DNA of 64,000 bases from Candidozyma auris (GCF_003013715.1 NC_072814.1:62001-126000), one strand, 5' to 3'; positions 42,212 to 52,835 are shown, numbered from the stretch's first letter. Notes: generated by a model from the sequence alone, not told the origin. A program made the numbers and translations.

Positions 42212-42259
42212 ATATCCCTATCTAATGATATAACGCCTATATGATCTATTGTATAGAGT

Positions 42260-44446
42260 TTACCTATTACGGCCCCTGACCTTGATTTTCTTTTGATTTG
42301 ATCCAGATAGAGCTGATCCTGGCCTTTTGTCGTTACCCATTTGCTTTTTGTAGAGTTCTTCCATCTTCAAGTCAATCGGCTTCTTTTCCTTCACTGGCTT
42401 ATCGCTGGCTCCCTCGCCACCATCAGCATAGTACGCCTCTTCTTGCTCCTTGACAAGTCTTTTCCAGTCGAACTTCTTACGCGTGAACAACTCCATAGAC
42501 CAGTTCTTCCAGACTAATCTACCATAAGTGCTCTCTTTTATCTTATGAGAATTTGAATTGAGCTCAGAAGCAATGCGGTCCTTGTACATAGGCAAAAGAA
42601 CAGTAAAATCCCACAATTTATCAACGATATGCGATCCATACGAATTGCATGCCAAGGTGAATATTTGACCCAGAAAGATATTCAAAAACTTTTTTCTTGA
42701 AATGAGAATGTCTTTCGATTCGGGATCTGTTGCTGGCTTCACTGTCAAGGCATGCTCAATGACGTGGGAAAACACACCATGAGTGCACATTTGTACGAAC
42801 TTCTCGATGGAGAGGGCGATGCAGTTATACCAGGCACAAATCACGAACGAGTAGTCGTATTCCATGAGCTTCTCCATAAATAGGGATCTTCTTCTCTCTT
42901 CAGCTGTGGGCCAATCATCCCTGGTGTTACCTAATGTGGAGCCCGTTAATTGCAATACGTTCTCAAAGAATTCGGTGGTGGTACCATCTGGTTCATGTGG
43001 TTCGAAATTTGGAGCAAATTTGATGAAAAATTGTTCTATAAGCTCGTCTCTTCTATAGTTGTATCTTGAGATAGATGCGTCAATAACCGACTTGGCCAAA
43101 TCAATATTTTGATTCTCGGAAATAGATATCAAGTTTGCAAGCTCTGGGATAACTGCGTCGAGGATGTGCTCAACTTCACCAGGCTTAAGCTTGAGTAGCA
43201 ATGCTTGTATGATGTAAACCCCTGTTGTCGATCTTCTTGCCAACTTCAAGACACGATCTTTCATGTACAAGCGGTAAAGTCTCTCAATGTACTTCATTCG
43301 GGCACCATCATTCTTGATGACCGACTCGAGGAAATGCGAGCCGACTGGGTCTGATAAGAGGTATTCTACAAAGCCTTCCTCCTTGGAATCTCTTCCTTCC
43401 TTTTCTCCTAGAAAGATCAAATGCCAGAGTGAACGTTCTCTATCAACAATACCCTCGACTCTGATGAAAAGCTGGAGAACAGGTGATGCTATTTTGTGGA
43501 TTGCCATCTCTCTTGCTTTTTTTGTGTCCCATCCGACGATAGTTTTTTTTATCGATTTCCGAAGCTCGTCTTTGAACGAGGAGGGAACCTCAAATGCACG
43601 GTTGAAGTCACTGTTATCCTTTATTTCAATCATCTTTCTAGCTATTTTCGACTTTTTTGAGCGCAAGGTTGAGTTCGCCATTGTGGTTGAAGGCAACTCC
43701 TTCCCGGATAGTATGAGTACAATTATTCTCATGACATGTGAAGCATATTGGTGCTCAATCATTGAAGGCCAATAAGGCTCAAACAGGTGGAGCATCTTGA
43801 TAAACATTGACTCCATCGTAGTGGTTGCAATGAACTTATCTTGCTCGTTGTCAAATTCTTCTGAGTCCGCGAGCTCCTCCTCCTCATAATTGTGTGCTAG
43901 CTCTTTCTCTATTAATGCTGCGCTTCGTACTAGAAGCGTTTCTATAACATGCGATGAGTACTTATGGTGTGCCAAGGCGGGAAAGTGGTTCAAAAACAGG
44001 TGGAAAATATGTTTGAGCTGACGATCACTAGCAAAGAGCACAAGTCTCTCCATCAACTTGGAGCAGATCTGGTTGGTAACGAGCTTTAGTTCTTTACCTC
44101 TGGACTCCTCAAGCACCGACCCGATGAAACCATTACGCTCCTGGTCGTTTTCAAATGCATTCACATTGAGCGTCGATTCAGCTTGCTTGAAGTAGTCTAC
44201 CTCGCTAGAATCCACAAGGCCAAAGAATACAGTTGAAAACTCAGATGGCTGTTTTGTGGAGGAAATAGACTCTTCTTCGACTTCCTGATCCTCGTGTTGC
44301 TCATAGGAAAGCTCAGCCTCAGGATCTTCAGCACCCGCTCCTCGCTCTCTGACTGCTGTCTTTTTTTCTCTTCTTCCTCTCTGTTTAGCCATTTTGCTTG
44401 ATGATTCAGCTTTTTCAATGTAAGAAGTTGTGCTCTTCTCGGGCAT
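42260..44446 (-). CDS. NOP9: Pumilio-repeat ribosome biogenesis protein
   Basis: Nop9 binds pre-rRNA in the nucleolus and restrains Nob1 cleavage during 40S maturation. The protein is a chain of Puf-like helical repeats, e.g. HKYSSHVIETLLVRSA, EHQYASHVMRIIVLIL, ASPVLQLFIRVEG, SDPVGSHFLESVIKN, STTGVYIIQALLLKL, THGVFSHVIEHALTV and NSYGSHIVDKLWDF, with a basic N-terminus and C-terminus. From the ATG at 44446 it has 728 residues. The in-frame ATG at 44392 (MAKQRGRREKKT) resembles the usual NOP9 start and may be the real one. NOB1, its functional partner, is about 2 kb away. The closeness may be chance. Confidence 0.92.
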   Translation of the reverse strand: MPEKSTTSYIEKAESSSKMAKQRGRREKKTAVRERGAGAEDPEAELSYEQHEDQEVEEESISSTKQPSEFSTVFFGLVDSSEVDYFKQAESTLNVNAFENDQERNGFIGSVLEESRGKELKLVTNQICSKLMERLVLFASDRQLKHIFHLFLNHFPALAHHKYSSHVIETLLVRSAALIEKELAHNYEEEELADSEEFDNEQDKFIATTTMESMFIKMLHLFEPYWPSMIEHQYASHVMRIIVLILSGKELPSTTMANSTLRSKKSKIARKMIEIKDNSDFNRAFEVPSSFKDELRKSIKKTIVGWDTKKAREMAIHKIASPVLQLFIRVEGIVDRERSLWHLIFLGEKEGRDSKEEGFVEYLLSDPVGSHFLESVIKNDGARMKYIERLYRLYMKDRVLKLARRSTTGVYIIQALLLKLKPGEVEHILDAVIPELANLISISENQNIDLAKSVIDASISRYNYRRDELIEQFFIKFAPNFEPHEPDGTTTEFFENVLQLTGSTLGNTRDDWPTAEERRRSLFMEKLMEYDYSFVICAWYNCIALSIEKFVQMCTHGVFSHVIEHALTVKPATDPESKDILISRKKFLNIFLGQIFTLACNSYGSHIVDKLWDFTVLLPMYKDRIASELNSNSHKIKESTYGRLVWKNWSMELFTRKKFDWKRLVKEQEEAYYADGGEGASDKPVKEKKPIDLKMEELYKKQMGNDKRPGSALSGSNQKKIKVRGRNR

Positions 44447-44589
44447 CGCTACACGCAATCATGTACAGGTCCATACAACCAGGGTAGCGGTCGCTACAAA
44501 GATATCCAATTCTACGATACAAAGGTAAACGACGAAATTAAAGCAAAGAGAAGCAACCTAAACAGTCACATGGAGTCAAATCGATTTGT

Positions 44590-45359
44590 TTACAAATTGG
44601 CTTTTTCCGTGGCCACAGCCTTCTGTCTGATTGGCTGGCTGGCAATGAGCTTGGTCCACTCATACAAGTGTGGAAAGGCCTCCCGGGGAGTGACATCCAA
44701 GCCCAAGTTCTGTACTCTTACTGGGTCACTGAAGATGTTCTGAGCAATAGGGAATTCAAGGATGATGTCTGCGCCAGTCAACTTGTCACCGACAAAAAAG
44801 CCGCCTCCCTTCTTCGCCAAAGTATCGTCCAAAAACTTGAGGTTGGTTTTGAGCCTCTTGACGTAATACTCCGCATTTATCTTGGAGATAACGGTTTTCA
44901 CGAGGTAGTTGGCAGGCCATGGGGCACGCTGACAAGCAACATCACCTACAAGCAAGGAAACGAGGTGAGGTTGCAAACTGCCCTCGGCGAAGTGCAAGTA
45001 GTAACCCACTTTCTCCTTGTCGGCCTCAGATTCCGGGGTCAACTTGCCCTTAGGGTCGTAGTGGTCAATCACATACTGGATGATGTGCCCACTCTCACCA
45101 AGAGTAAGGGGCTCGGAAGAGCCCTCCTTGAAAATTTGCAACACTGGAGACATTCCTGTGGGGAACACATCCAAGAGCTCTCTGGGTGCAAGAACACCGT
45201 GGACTCTGTTGTACACTTTCAACTCGAAGTCAAGCTCGAGCTCTTCCAAAAGCCACACGATTCTCAGGGCTCTAGAGTTAACGAGACTAATGTTAGGTTC
45301 AGCAATTGACACGACATTTCAAATGTGACATACTAATGGAGAACAAATTTGTCTGGCAT
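44590..45359 (-). CDS. Glutathione S-transferase, GTT1-like, with intron
   Basis: The 240-residue paralogue of the GST at 31847-32611 shares HYLVNSRALRIVWLLEELEL, LGESGHIIQYVIDHYDPKG and GDKLTGADIILEFPIAQNIF. The continuous frame lacks an ATG. A first exon at 45334-45359 (MPDKFVLH plus two bases) joined over an intron (45287-45333) restores a start that aligns without gaps to the sibling GST. Exon 2 is 44590-45286. It belongs to the Gtt1-type branch and probably works in glutathione-dependent detoxification. A symmetrical GTATAAATAC lies about 45 nt before the ATG. It lacks the Lys/Arg-rich tail of the sibling. Confidence 0.9.
45287..45333 (-). other. Spliceosomal intron of the second GST gene (47 nt)
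   Basis: It starts GTATGT, has CCTAAC as branch site, and ends ATTAG with 5 nt after the branch motif. It splits a Tyr codon (phase 2, TA then T). The intron-less paralogue reads straight through at this point. Confidence 0.88.
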
Positions 45360-45401
45360 TGTTGAATTGATGCTATTCTGTAAAATAGGGCCAGTGGGGG
45401 A

Positions 45402-45411
45402 GTATTTATAC
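45402..45411 (-). promoter_or_regulatory. TATA box of the second GST gene
   Basis: GTATAAATAC, nearly symmetrical, is about 45 nt before the ATG at 45359. Confidence 0.6.
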
Positions 45412-46348
45412 TGTTGACCTTAAGCAACGTTTTATTAGCCGCACCGCATCTCCCCAGCATTGGAGGTGTCAGAACCTGTACTACATCATGCAGGAACACT
45501 GCTAATACGTCTGAGACCATCAAAGTGCCATAAGTTAGCTCGCATGAAATTATGTTGAGAAAAACTCGCCTCCGGCACTATATCAAGATGGATACTTCCG
45601 TAAATATACATCTTAATCCACTTTTAAGTTTACTTATCACGATTGTCTGTGGATCTATGGCGCGCCCATCTTCGTTCGGAGTGGCAAGACCATGTGACAC
45701 CGCTCCATACTATAGGGTTCGGAAAATAAGTGGAAAAAAGAAAATGCCACACGGCTGACATAGATTCTCCCCTCAGGGCGGCTTTGCCCGAAGTTGCTCA
45801 AAGAAGGTCTTTTGCTGGTACAGATGGCTGCGAATTGCCACCAAGGAGTTAAGAAGTATGCGTAGCGGGAGATAGACTGTTGGTGTTGACTATGATCATT
45901 GTGAGATGTAGCATTTGGCTAGAATTCATGGGCGTAGTTCGGTTTTTGAGAACGCCAAAAAAGAAAAATTAATTATGAAGCGTTCATAGAGGTATGGTAT
46001 TTGTTGTAGTTTTGGGAGGCATACCCTGGTGAAGTACATTTCTCTTGTGCGAGTCAAATTTGCAATCATTCCTCAAATGTTTATGACATGGTATTCGGCT
46101 AAATTAGAGCTCTCAAATGAAGAGTAACCAGAAAAAGATCTTTGCAAACAATATATAGATTCCGAAGTTCACAATAGTGTTTTCCACACTTACGAATTTT
46201 AAAAACCTCCACCTCTTCGCTCCTCAGTCTGGTTATCAGTGGTGCTATTACTGGTGATGAGATGGGTGCGAAAATTCTGCCTATATACATCTATTCTAGG
46301 CTAGGCGAAGTACTATCTCACACACTAAAAGATTAATACAATAGCTTG
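45412..46348. promoter_or_regulatory. Divergent intergenic region, GST and NOB1
   Basis: About 0.9 kb between two divergent genes. It must carry both promoters. I see no gene, tRNA or repeat in it. Confidence 0.45.
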
Positions 46349-47689
46349 ATGACAGATAAATCGGTCGACTCATTGGTGCTTGACGCCACGCCGCTCATCA
46401 CACAATCAGCTTCGGCGTTGCAGCAATTTGCCTCGAACTTTTTCACAACTCCAGGTGTGAGAGCTGAACTCAAAGATGAACACTCTAGAAATCAGCTTCT
46501 TCTATGGGGCGATCGTCTCGTTGTTTGTCAGCCAAAGCAACTGTCTGTGGATAGAGTGAGTAGCTTTGCCAAGTTGACTGGTGACTTTTCTGTTTTGTCC
46601 ATGAACGATATCCACATCATCGCATTAGCATATGAGCTTGAAGTTGAGAAGGCAGGCAAAGATGAGTTGAGGAGGTATCCCGGGGAGAAATTGACTGGTC
46701 AGGAAGAGCCAGAGATACCAAAGAGAGACTATGCTCCAAAAGAAAGGCTCGAAGAAGTGGAAGATGATGACAAGCCGCAGGAAGACGATGATGGGTTCCA
46801 GATAGTGAGCAAGAAGAAAAGTCGGAAGCCAAGAAAAAAGTGGTCTCCAAAAGAGCCTGAGAAGACAAAGGTCGAGGAAGAAGTGAAAGCAACCGAGAAC
46901 ACCGCGGAGACTGTGCCCCAGGAGAGGGATCCTGCTCAAGATAGTGAGAATCCAAATGAAGAGCTCGCAGAGGAATACGACGAAGATGACGACGATGGAG
47001 ACTGGATCACTCCAGATAACCTCAAAGACGAGATCCTCAAGGATAACAACGAGACGGTTCAAGACAATAAAGAGGTGGTCACTATCCCCGTGGCCCTCTC
47101 TACAGGAGATTTTGCATGTCAGAACACTAGTTTGCAGCTAGGACTCAAACTAATGAACCCACACTCGGGTAAGCAGATCAAGAGAGTAAGAAATTACATG
47201 TACAGGTGTCATGCGTGCTTCACAATGACGCCAATGTCCAAGACGGGACAGCCTAAACACTTTTGCCCCAAGTGCGGAGGAAACACGTTGCTCAGATGCG
47301 CTGTTTCCGTCGATAACGAGACAGGTAAAGTAACTCCACATTTGAAGAGGAATTTTCAGTGGATTGTCCGGGGTCAGGTGTACTCGATGCCATCACCGCT
47401 AAGTAAAAACCAACAGAAGAATCAAGGCAACAGGGGATACCAGCACAATAAAGACCTTCGAAACAGGTCTCTGGAACCCCTCATTCTTCGAGAAGATCAG
47501 AAAGAGTACGCAAAAGCGTTGAAGGACGATGCCTGGCTGAGGAAGAAGAGCGAGAAGATGCTACAAGAATGGATTGGTGGTGGCAGTGCAGATAACTTCA
47601 TCTCGCCGTTCGGTACTTCTTACAAGTCGTCAGGAGTGAGAGTCGGACGTGGGAGAAATGCCAATGCCAATAAGAGTAGAAGGAAGTAG
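46349..47689 (+). CDS. NOB1: 20S pre-rRNA D-site endonuclease
   Basis: Nob1 makes the 3' end of 18S rRNA in the cytoplasm. The protein (446 residues) has an N-terminal PIN domain with catalytic Asp12 in VLDATPLI and a second cluster at MNDIHIIALAYELE, and a long acidic and basic linker with DDDGFQIVSKKK and DDDDGDWITPDNL. The zinc ribbon has YRCHACF...FCPKCGGNTLLRCAVS (about residues 285-315), and the C-terminus is Arg/Gly/Asn-rich and binds RNA. The start is ATG 46349 (MTDKSVDSLVLDATPLI). The preceding TTG in frame is not needed. Confidence 0.95.
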   Translation: MTDKSVDSLVLDATPLITQSASALQQFASNFFTTPGVRAELKDEHSRNQLLLWGDRLVVCQPKQLSVDRVSSFAKLTGDFSVLSMNDIHIIALAYELEVEKAGKDELRRYPGEKLTGQEEPEIPKRDYAPKERLEEVEDDDKPQEDDDGFQIVSKKKSRKPRKKWSPKEPEKTKVEEEVKATENTAETVPQERDPAQDSENPNEELAEEYDEDDDDGDWITPDNLKDEILKDNNETVQDNKEVVTIPVALSTGDFACQNTSLQLGLKLMNPHSGKQIKRVRNYMYRCHACFTMTPMSKTGQPKHFCPKCGGNTLLRCAVSVDNETGKVTPHLKRNFQWIVRGQVYSMPSPLSKNQQKNQGNRGYQHNKDLRNRSLEPLILREDQKEYAKALKDDAWLRKKSEKMLQEWIGGGSADNFISPFGTSYKSSGVRVGRGRNANANKSRRK

Positions 47690-48122
47690 AAGAGAGGGGG
47701 AGTTGCTTGTGGCTGCAAACTCTCAAGGCACCGAGATCCATCGTGCATAAGCGAGGGAAGTGTACATCGAAGCAGGATGGAGGGCAGGGTCACCGCTTTC
47801 ACGCTAGTATATTTATAGATGACAAATTGATGCAATCCCTGATAAGTGTGCAAGCCTCAATATTTAATTTTTTGGTTTCTCCGAGTTATTTTCTGCTGTG
47901 ACGTTGCTTAGGCTCGCGAGGTCGTACTTTAGTAAGGCGCGGAACCTTAAGTACCAAACATAGCACCCTAGTGTGCGTATAAGGCCGAGCCCTGGCAAGG
48001 CCCTATTTTTACACAAATACCGTAATCACATTCTTTCACATCCTCCGTCACCTTCTCGAGCTTGATGCTTGAGCATATACCTCCCTCAAGGTTTTTCCAC
48101 TCATAGAATTGAAATCAGCGTG
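47690..48122. promoter_or_regulatory. NOB1-IRS4 intergenic region
   Basis: About 0.43 kb. It is the promoter side of the next gene. Nothing else is recognised. Confidence 0.4.
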
Positions 48123-50174
48123 ATGAACTCCGCACAGCAGGCCGCCTTGGCTGCATTTCGAGCAAAGAATCAACCTAAAGAGCAACCACAGGCTGCCAAC
48201 AGCAGCATTACTCCAGAACAAGATGGCCCCAGCCGAAAAACCCAGCTCACTCTGCGGCAAAGTGGAAGGAATTCCGAGCTGGTCTCGTCAAAGGCCAATA
48301 GAGCGGAAAACCTGACCAAGGAACCAAAATGCGCCCAGGCGAAAGTGATTCGAAGGCTGGCCACACCAGACCTAAAACTTCGAATAGACACGTCAGTCGC
48401 TCACCTGCCGTCTCTGGCGTCTTTGGCCACGGCAGCTGCAGAGCTATCCTCCAGGCACCACAAGAGTAATGCCTCCGAGTCAAATTACCTCACACCAACC
48501 GCAAGAACACCTGCAGCTTTGGCGGCGGCGTTTTCCGAGAGATCGTCGCAGATGCTGTTGCCTCGATCGTCAGCTTACGAAAACGATTCATCGTCGGGGT
48601 CGCTTTACCATGAAGACTCTTCTGTTCCGAACCAGAGCAGCTCTGACGGCCAGGGCACCACGAATCCACTGCGCCTGCGAATAAGCGTGACAACGGACCC
48701 AAAGGAAATGGTCGAGAAAATGAAGCAGTCGATCAATTCAAAAACTAAAAGTGGGGTTGCCAAAAAAAGCGCTGAACGCAGTAAGGCCGCCTTGAACGAA
48801 TTCAGACAAACAGTGGACCTGAAGAGGTATTCCACTCCAGTCCCCACCAGCCACAATGATTCTAGATTATTCGGTGCATTGAACAGTGAGTTGCAAAGAT
48901 CACAGTCTAGTTTGGATCTGCGATTCACAGATGAATCGCTGCCTTCATTTGAGCATCCATTTATCAGTATCAAGGACCTTCAGGATCTTAATAATTCTCG
49001 CATATCAGTGGAGTCCTATGTTTCGGGAAGCGAAAGTGAGACACCGGTCACTCCATCAATTGCAGTGGTTGATACGGATGAGGAAGGTGCACTCAAGGCT
49101 CCATCCGAGGCTCCTGGGAAATCAGTTCAACCTATAGCAGTTCCACCATCGCCTAACGCAGTTGCTCGCAGTACAGCCGTTGGTGGCCCAAACGGAGCTG
49201 AGTTGATAGCACATCTCTCTCTTAACTCGCTGCCGAATTTATCTGATGTGAAAGTTGAGGAGAAGAAGGCTAGGAGAAAGCCTCCACCAGATATGGAAGA
49301 TGAGAACACGCGTGGATCCTTGGAGCGTTCTGCAAGTAATGTACTGAGTGGAGTTGATGAGAACGGGGAATCGAAGTTTCCCCAGTATCCTGACATACCT
49401 GAGAAGAAGAAGAAAAAACGAGGGCTATTCAAGAAAAGCAAGCATAATCACAGTGCTTGTAACACTGCACCTCAAGAGCGGCTTTCCTTCGAGCAAACAA
49501 ATGCCAATGAGGTAGAGGAGACGCCACCGCCAGAGAATCCAAGGAGCGGAATCTCTCCTGTTGTTGCTAACCCTCACATTGCATTGAAGACAACCATGAG
49601 AAAGGCAAAGAAGAAGAAAGCATTCGATGAGAACAAACCTTGGAAAAACCATGAATCGCTAGATGGGATTCTGGAGAGTGAGCGTAAGAGATACGAAGGT
49701 GTTTGGGCCAGTAACAAGGGTCTATATATGGATAAGGTGGTCACACGCCTTGTTGGGGTGGACTACAACAAAGACTACGGTGGTGAAAGTGAACTTAGAA
49801 AAAACTTCGATCCGCTGCTTTTAGCAGCTAAGCTTTCAACCGCAGCTGAAGAAGCTGCTAATGAAAATACAGAGAACCATATCATAGAGAGACACAACCT
49901 TAAGCACGCTGACCCGCATGAGCTCATCCATGGATTGGTTGTTAAGCAGATTTGGGAGAGGAGCGGGCTCCCTCCTGAAACGCTTTCGCAAATTTGGGAT
50001 CTAGTTGATTTCCGCAAAGACGGCACGCTCAACAAGATTGAGTTTTTGGTCGGAATGTGGCTAGTGGACCAGTGTCTCTACGGTAGGAAGCTCCCGAAGA
50101 AAGTGGAAGAGCTGGTTTGGAGCAGTTTGGGCAATATTGGGATCAACGTTGTTATCCGCAAGAAAAAACGATAA
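48123..50174 (+). CDS. IRS4: EH-domain protein, IRS4/TAX4-like
   Basis: The 683-residue protein is mostly disordered and Ser/Pro-rich, with a conserved C-terminal part: WASNKGLYMDKVVTRLVGVDYN, then an EH domain (about residues 600-665, HGLVVKQIWERSGLPPETL followed by LSQIWDLVDFRKDGTLNKIEF and MWLVDQCLYGRKLP). Irs4 and Tax4 act with the Inp51 phosphatase in PI(4,5)P2 control, cell-wall integrity and autophagy. In Candida albicans IRS4 affects morphogenesis. The start is the ATG at 48123 (MNSAQQAALAAFRAKN), a conserved beginning. Confidence 0.9.
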   Translation: MNSAQQAALAAFRAKNQPKEQPQAANSSITPEQDGPSRKTQLTLRQSGRNSELVSSKANRAENLTKEPKCAQAKVIRRLATPDLKLRIDTSVAHLPSLASLATAAAELSSRHHKSNASESNYLTPTARTPAALAAAFSERSSQMLLPRSSAYENDSSSGSLYHEDSSVPNQSSSDGQGTTNPLRLRISVTTDPKEMVEKMKQSINSKTKSGVAKKSAERSKAALNEFRQTVDLKRYSTPVPTSHNDSRLFGALNSELQRSQSSLDLRFTDESLPSFEHPFISIKDLQDLNNSRISVESYVSGSESETPVTPSIAVVDTDEEGALKAPSEAPGKSVQPIAVPPSPNAVARSTAVGGPNGAELIAHLSLNSLPNLSDVKVEEKKARRKPPPDMEDENTRGSLERSASNVLSGVDENGESKFPQYPDIPEKKKKKRGLFKKSKHNHSACNTAPQERLSFEQTNANEVEETPPPENPRSGISPVVANPHIALKTTMRKAKKKKAFDENKPWKNHESLDGILESERKRYEGVWASNKGLYMDKVVTRLVGVDYNKDYGGESELRKNFDPLLLAAKLSTAAEEAANENTENHIIERHNLKHADPHELIHGLVVKQIWERSGLPPETLSQIWDLVDFRKDGTLNKIEFLVGMWLVDQCLYGRKLPKKVEELVWSSLGNIGINVVIRKKKR

Positions 50175-50457
50175 AGCACTTATAGATTTATACATATAGA
50201 AGATAAAACGTTTCAGGTGACAGTGGACCTCTCTCTTTCCCGTTTAGGAACAGGCACACAGAAGGAAGACCGATCGCGATACATTAGCAGAAAATTACCT
50301 GCAGCTCAATCTCCTGCATGTTCACCGTTTCGCAAACATTATGGTAGAGGCTATTTCCTGTTGCAAAAATATACCGTCAACTACCACCTCTCATTAATTC
50401 CCTGTTGAAGCCATCATATATAACTGATCGAGCTCTTCATATACTTATTGAATAGCC

Positions 50458-52650
50458 ATGAACTTACTAGATCTTCTTTCTGACGATCCCCCGGCCGACC
50501 CTGGCCCCAGCCAGGTTGATATGCACCACTACCTCGGAAATGTCGACAGTGGATTCCAGCCAGTTTACGGTCAAGCATACTCTGGAATTGAAGAAAGAAG
50601 AGATTCTGTTGATGCGAAGGACTCTAGCAACAACGTGATTTATCTTCCAGCAAGAATGTCACCTTTTCAAAGAGACGTTTGCGAGCTTATAGTGCAGATC
50701 TTTCGAAAAGGGTTTGAACAAGAGCTTCAGAAGAGTAAAAACCGAGCGTCTATAAGTAATCTTTCAAATAATGAGGATGAAATGCACGGACGAATTAGCG
50801 CTGGCCGGTCACGGGAATCCAGTGCTAGACTTATCAATTTGATGTTTGAACAGTTACGCAAAGTGTCCATGCACCCTTCACTTTTGGTTGACCATTTTAT
50901 TCCCAAGAGATGGTTGCTACTGGAAGTAAATGAGCGTTTATTGAACTTATCCGGAAAACTAGCGCTTTTTGATCGCATAGTAGACCTCTTGTGCGATACG
51001 TACAATAATTTCAACAAGGCACCCAGTGAGCAATACAATGTGCTTGTGATGGCCGAGTCGGTGAAGGAGTTAGAGTGGATAGAGGGCTCAATAATTGGCA
51101 AGGAGCTTGAGTATCACAATTTGAATACGAGGAAGTTGTACGATAAGGATGACCTGAAGAAGGAGGTGAAGGAAGAGTTTACAGAGGATGAGTTGTTTTC
51201 AGGCGACAATAGGAATAAGAAACGTCATCACTTGAAGAGACGGAGACAGCAAAGCAGGCTGAACCGAAAGTATGGATTGGTCTTGCATCTCGCCACTTCA
51301 AGGCACATGTATGAAAGCTACACGTCAAGTGTGCAATTTGACCTCATATTCTCGTTTGACTCCCATCCTGATCTCGAGAGTGCTAGTATACAACTCATAC
51401 GATCAAATAACAAAGCATCATCCGTCTCATTGCTGGCAAAACAATTCAGGACTCCAATAATCATCCCAGTCCCAACCTACTCCTTAGAGCACTACTCCAC
51501 CATCTTTCCAAGACCAGAGGATAATCTAGATCTTCGAGGCGGTCCTGATGCTCAGGTTCATTGGAAGCTCAAGGTAATCAGTGCGTTTGTTGCTAACAGG
51601 TATAAACTTTACGACGAGAACGAAGACAACTTCTTTGTAAAGCTTTACGGTAACCGCTTCGAGGGGTTGAAACAATGGCTTGTAAACTGGTGGGGTACTC
51701 CACTTCCAGCCGTGGCTCTGTTTCTTGATGAAAGCAGAGATTCCCTCCAACTACACCCATCTGAAGAGAAGCTCTTGAAGCAGCTCAGGGTAAATTTTTG
51801 CGAATTTCTCAAGGCTGCTTTCAGCAAGGAAAATCATAAATTCAAATTCGAGAATCCTAGTATCGACAGTGTCGATGACACCGTTTTGGATTTCGACACG
51901 TTGAAGAAGAGATTTTCTGAGGCTCTCAACCACCGCACTGAGCTTGTGGAGACAATCGTACGCCGCGGCCTTTTTGAAGTACTTCCTAAGTATCGAAAGG
52001 CTGAAACTGAGCGGCAGACGGATATAGATGCATGCGAAGACCAAATGGGTGAAAGATATAAGAAGCTACGCAAACTAATCGAGGAGGCTAGCGCCGTGGA
52101 GAGAAAGTATAACAGAGCAGAGGCTGAGAACACGCGGGTTGAATCAATATGGACTGAGACAAAAGAAATGCTCAAACACCTTGATGAGGTTATACAGCAA
52201 AAGAGCGATGAGGAGATCAAAAAGCTCGTTGAAGAGCAGACAAAGGTTATTGAGCAATTAAATGAGGAGAAGGGGCGTTTGAGGAAGGAGTTGACACAAG
52301 TGGCACAGGATGGCGAGGCCCGTCGTGGTGAGTACCAGACTAAGTCGGCAGCTGCAGTCAATGCTACCGCAAAGCTCAATGATGCGATCAAGAAGCAGGA
52401 GTCACTACATGGCATCGTAAATGGGCCCGGAATGCATATTCTTCCTTCATTACAAAAAGAATATGAGCAAATGAATTACGAGTTGCGGGCCAACAAGCTC
52501 CGCAAAGAAAATGCTTTCCTCAAACTGCTCTTCCTGTCATACTTGGACAAGATGGTGAAGGAGAGAAATGCCACCGTGGACAACACAGGTTCGGGGCTGA
52601 GCAGCCGACCATCGAATCGTGTCAGTCGAGGCTCAACGCCCTTTAATTAG
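50458..52650 (+). CDS. HDA3: HDA1 histone deacetylase complex subunit
   Basis: The 730-residue subunit begins MNLLDLLSDD, then YLPARMSPFQRDVCELIV and MHPSLLVDHFIPKRWLL, a pattern like S. cerevisiae Hda3 (MDLLRILD and HPYLLIDHYMPK). The middle region (about residues 190-420) is the SNF2-like DNA-binding domain that pairs with Hda2. Residues about 530-710 form a long coiled coil rich in Glu/Lys/Arg. Within the Hda1 complex it helps deacetylate H3 and H2B for repression. Hda2 is a relative, so the Hda3 call rests on the N-terminal match. Confidence 0.82.
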   Translation: MNLLDLLSDDPPADPGPSQVDMHHYLGNVDSGFQPVYGQAYSGIEERRDSVDAKDSSNNVIYLPARMSPFQRDVCELIVQIFRKGFEQELQKSKNRASISNLSNNEDEMHGRISAGRSRESSARLINLMFEQLRKVSMHPSLLVDHFIPKRWLLLEVNERLLNLSGKLALFDRIVDLLCDTYNNFNKAPSEQYNVLVMAESVKELEWIEGSIIGKELEYHNLNTRKLYDKDDLKKEVKEEFTEDELFSGDNRNKKRHHLKRRRQQSRLNRKYGLVLHLATSRHMYESYTSSVQFDLIFSFDSHPDLESASIQLIRSNNKASSVSLLAKQFRTPIIIPVPTYSLEHYSTIFPRPEDNLDLRGGPDAQVHWKLKVISAFVANRYKLYDENEDNFFVKLYGNRFEGLKQWLVNWWGTPLPAVALFLDESRDSLQLHPSEEKLLKQLRVNFCEFLKAAFSKENHKFKFENPSIDSVDDTVLDFDTLKKRFSEALNHRTELVETIVRRGLFEVLPKYRKAETERQTDIDACEDQMGERYKKLRKLIEEASAVERKYNRAEAENTRVESIWTETKEMLKHLDEVIQQKSDEEIKKLVEEQTKVIEQLNEEKGRLRKELTQVAQDGEARRGEYQTKSAAAVNATAKLNDAIKKQESLHGIVNGPGMHILPSLQKEYEQMNYELRANKLRKENAFLKLLFLSYLDKMVKERNATVDNTGSGLSSRPSNRVSRGSTPFN

Positions 52651-52835
52651 GCTTGCATTGTGGACTTTGGAGGACCCGGAGATTCAGCAGCGTCACCCCC
52701 ACACTGGCTGCCAATGGAGAGAGGGTGATGTTGCAAAGAATGGGAAATAAGAGATTCAAAAAGAGTTGTACGAGACACCCCACTTTTTGAAACGTGGATG
52801 TCCGGGAAAAGTTTCCCAAACAATGACTTGGCCAT
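52647..52835 (-). CDS. Possible small protein, unrecognised
   Basis: The 62-codon ATG frame (MAKSLFGKLFPDIHVSKSGV) lies antisense to the 3' gap of HDA3 and overlaps its last codons by 4 nt. It has ordinary codon choice but no known motif. It may be chance. Confidence 0.18.
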   Translation of the reverse strand: MAKSLFGKLFPDIHVSKSGVSRTTLFESLISHSLQHHPLSIGSQCGGDAAESPGPPKSTMQA

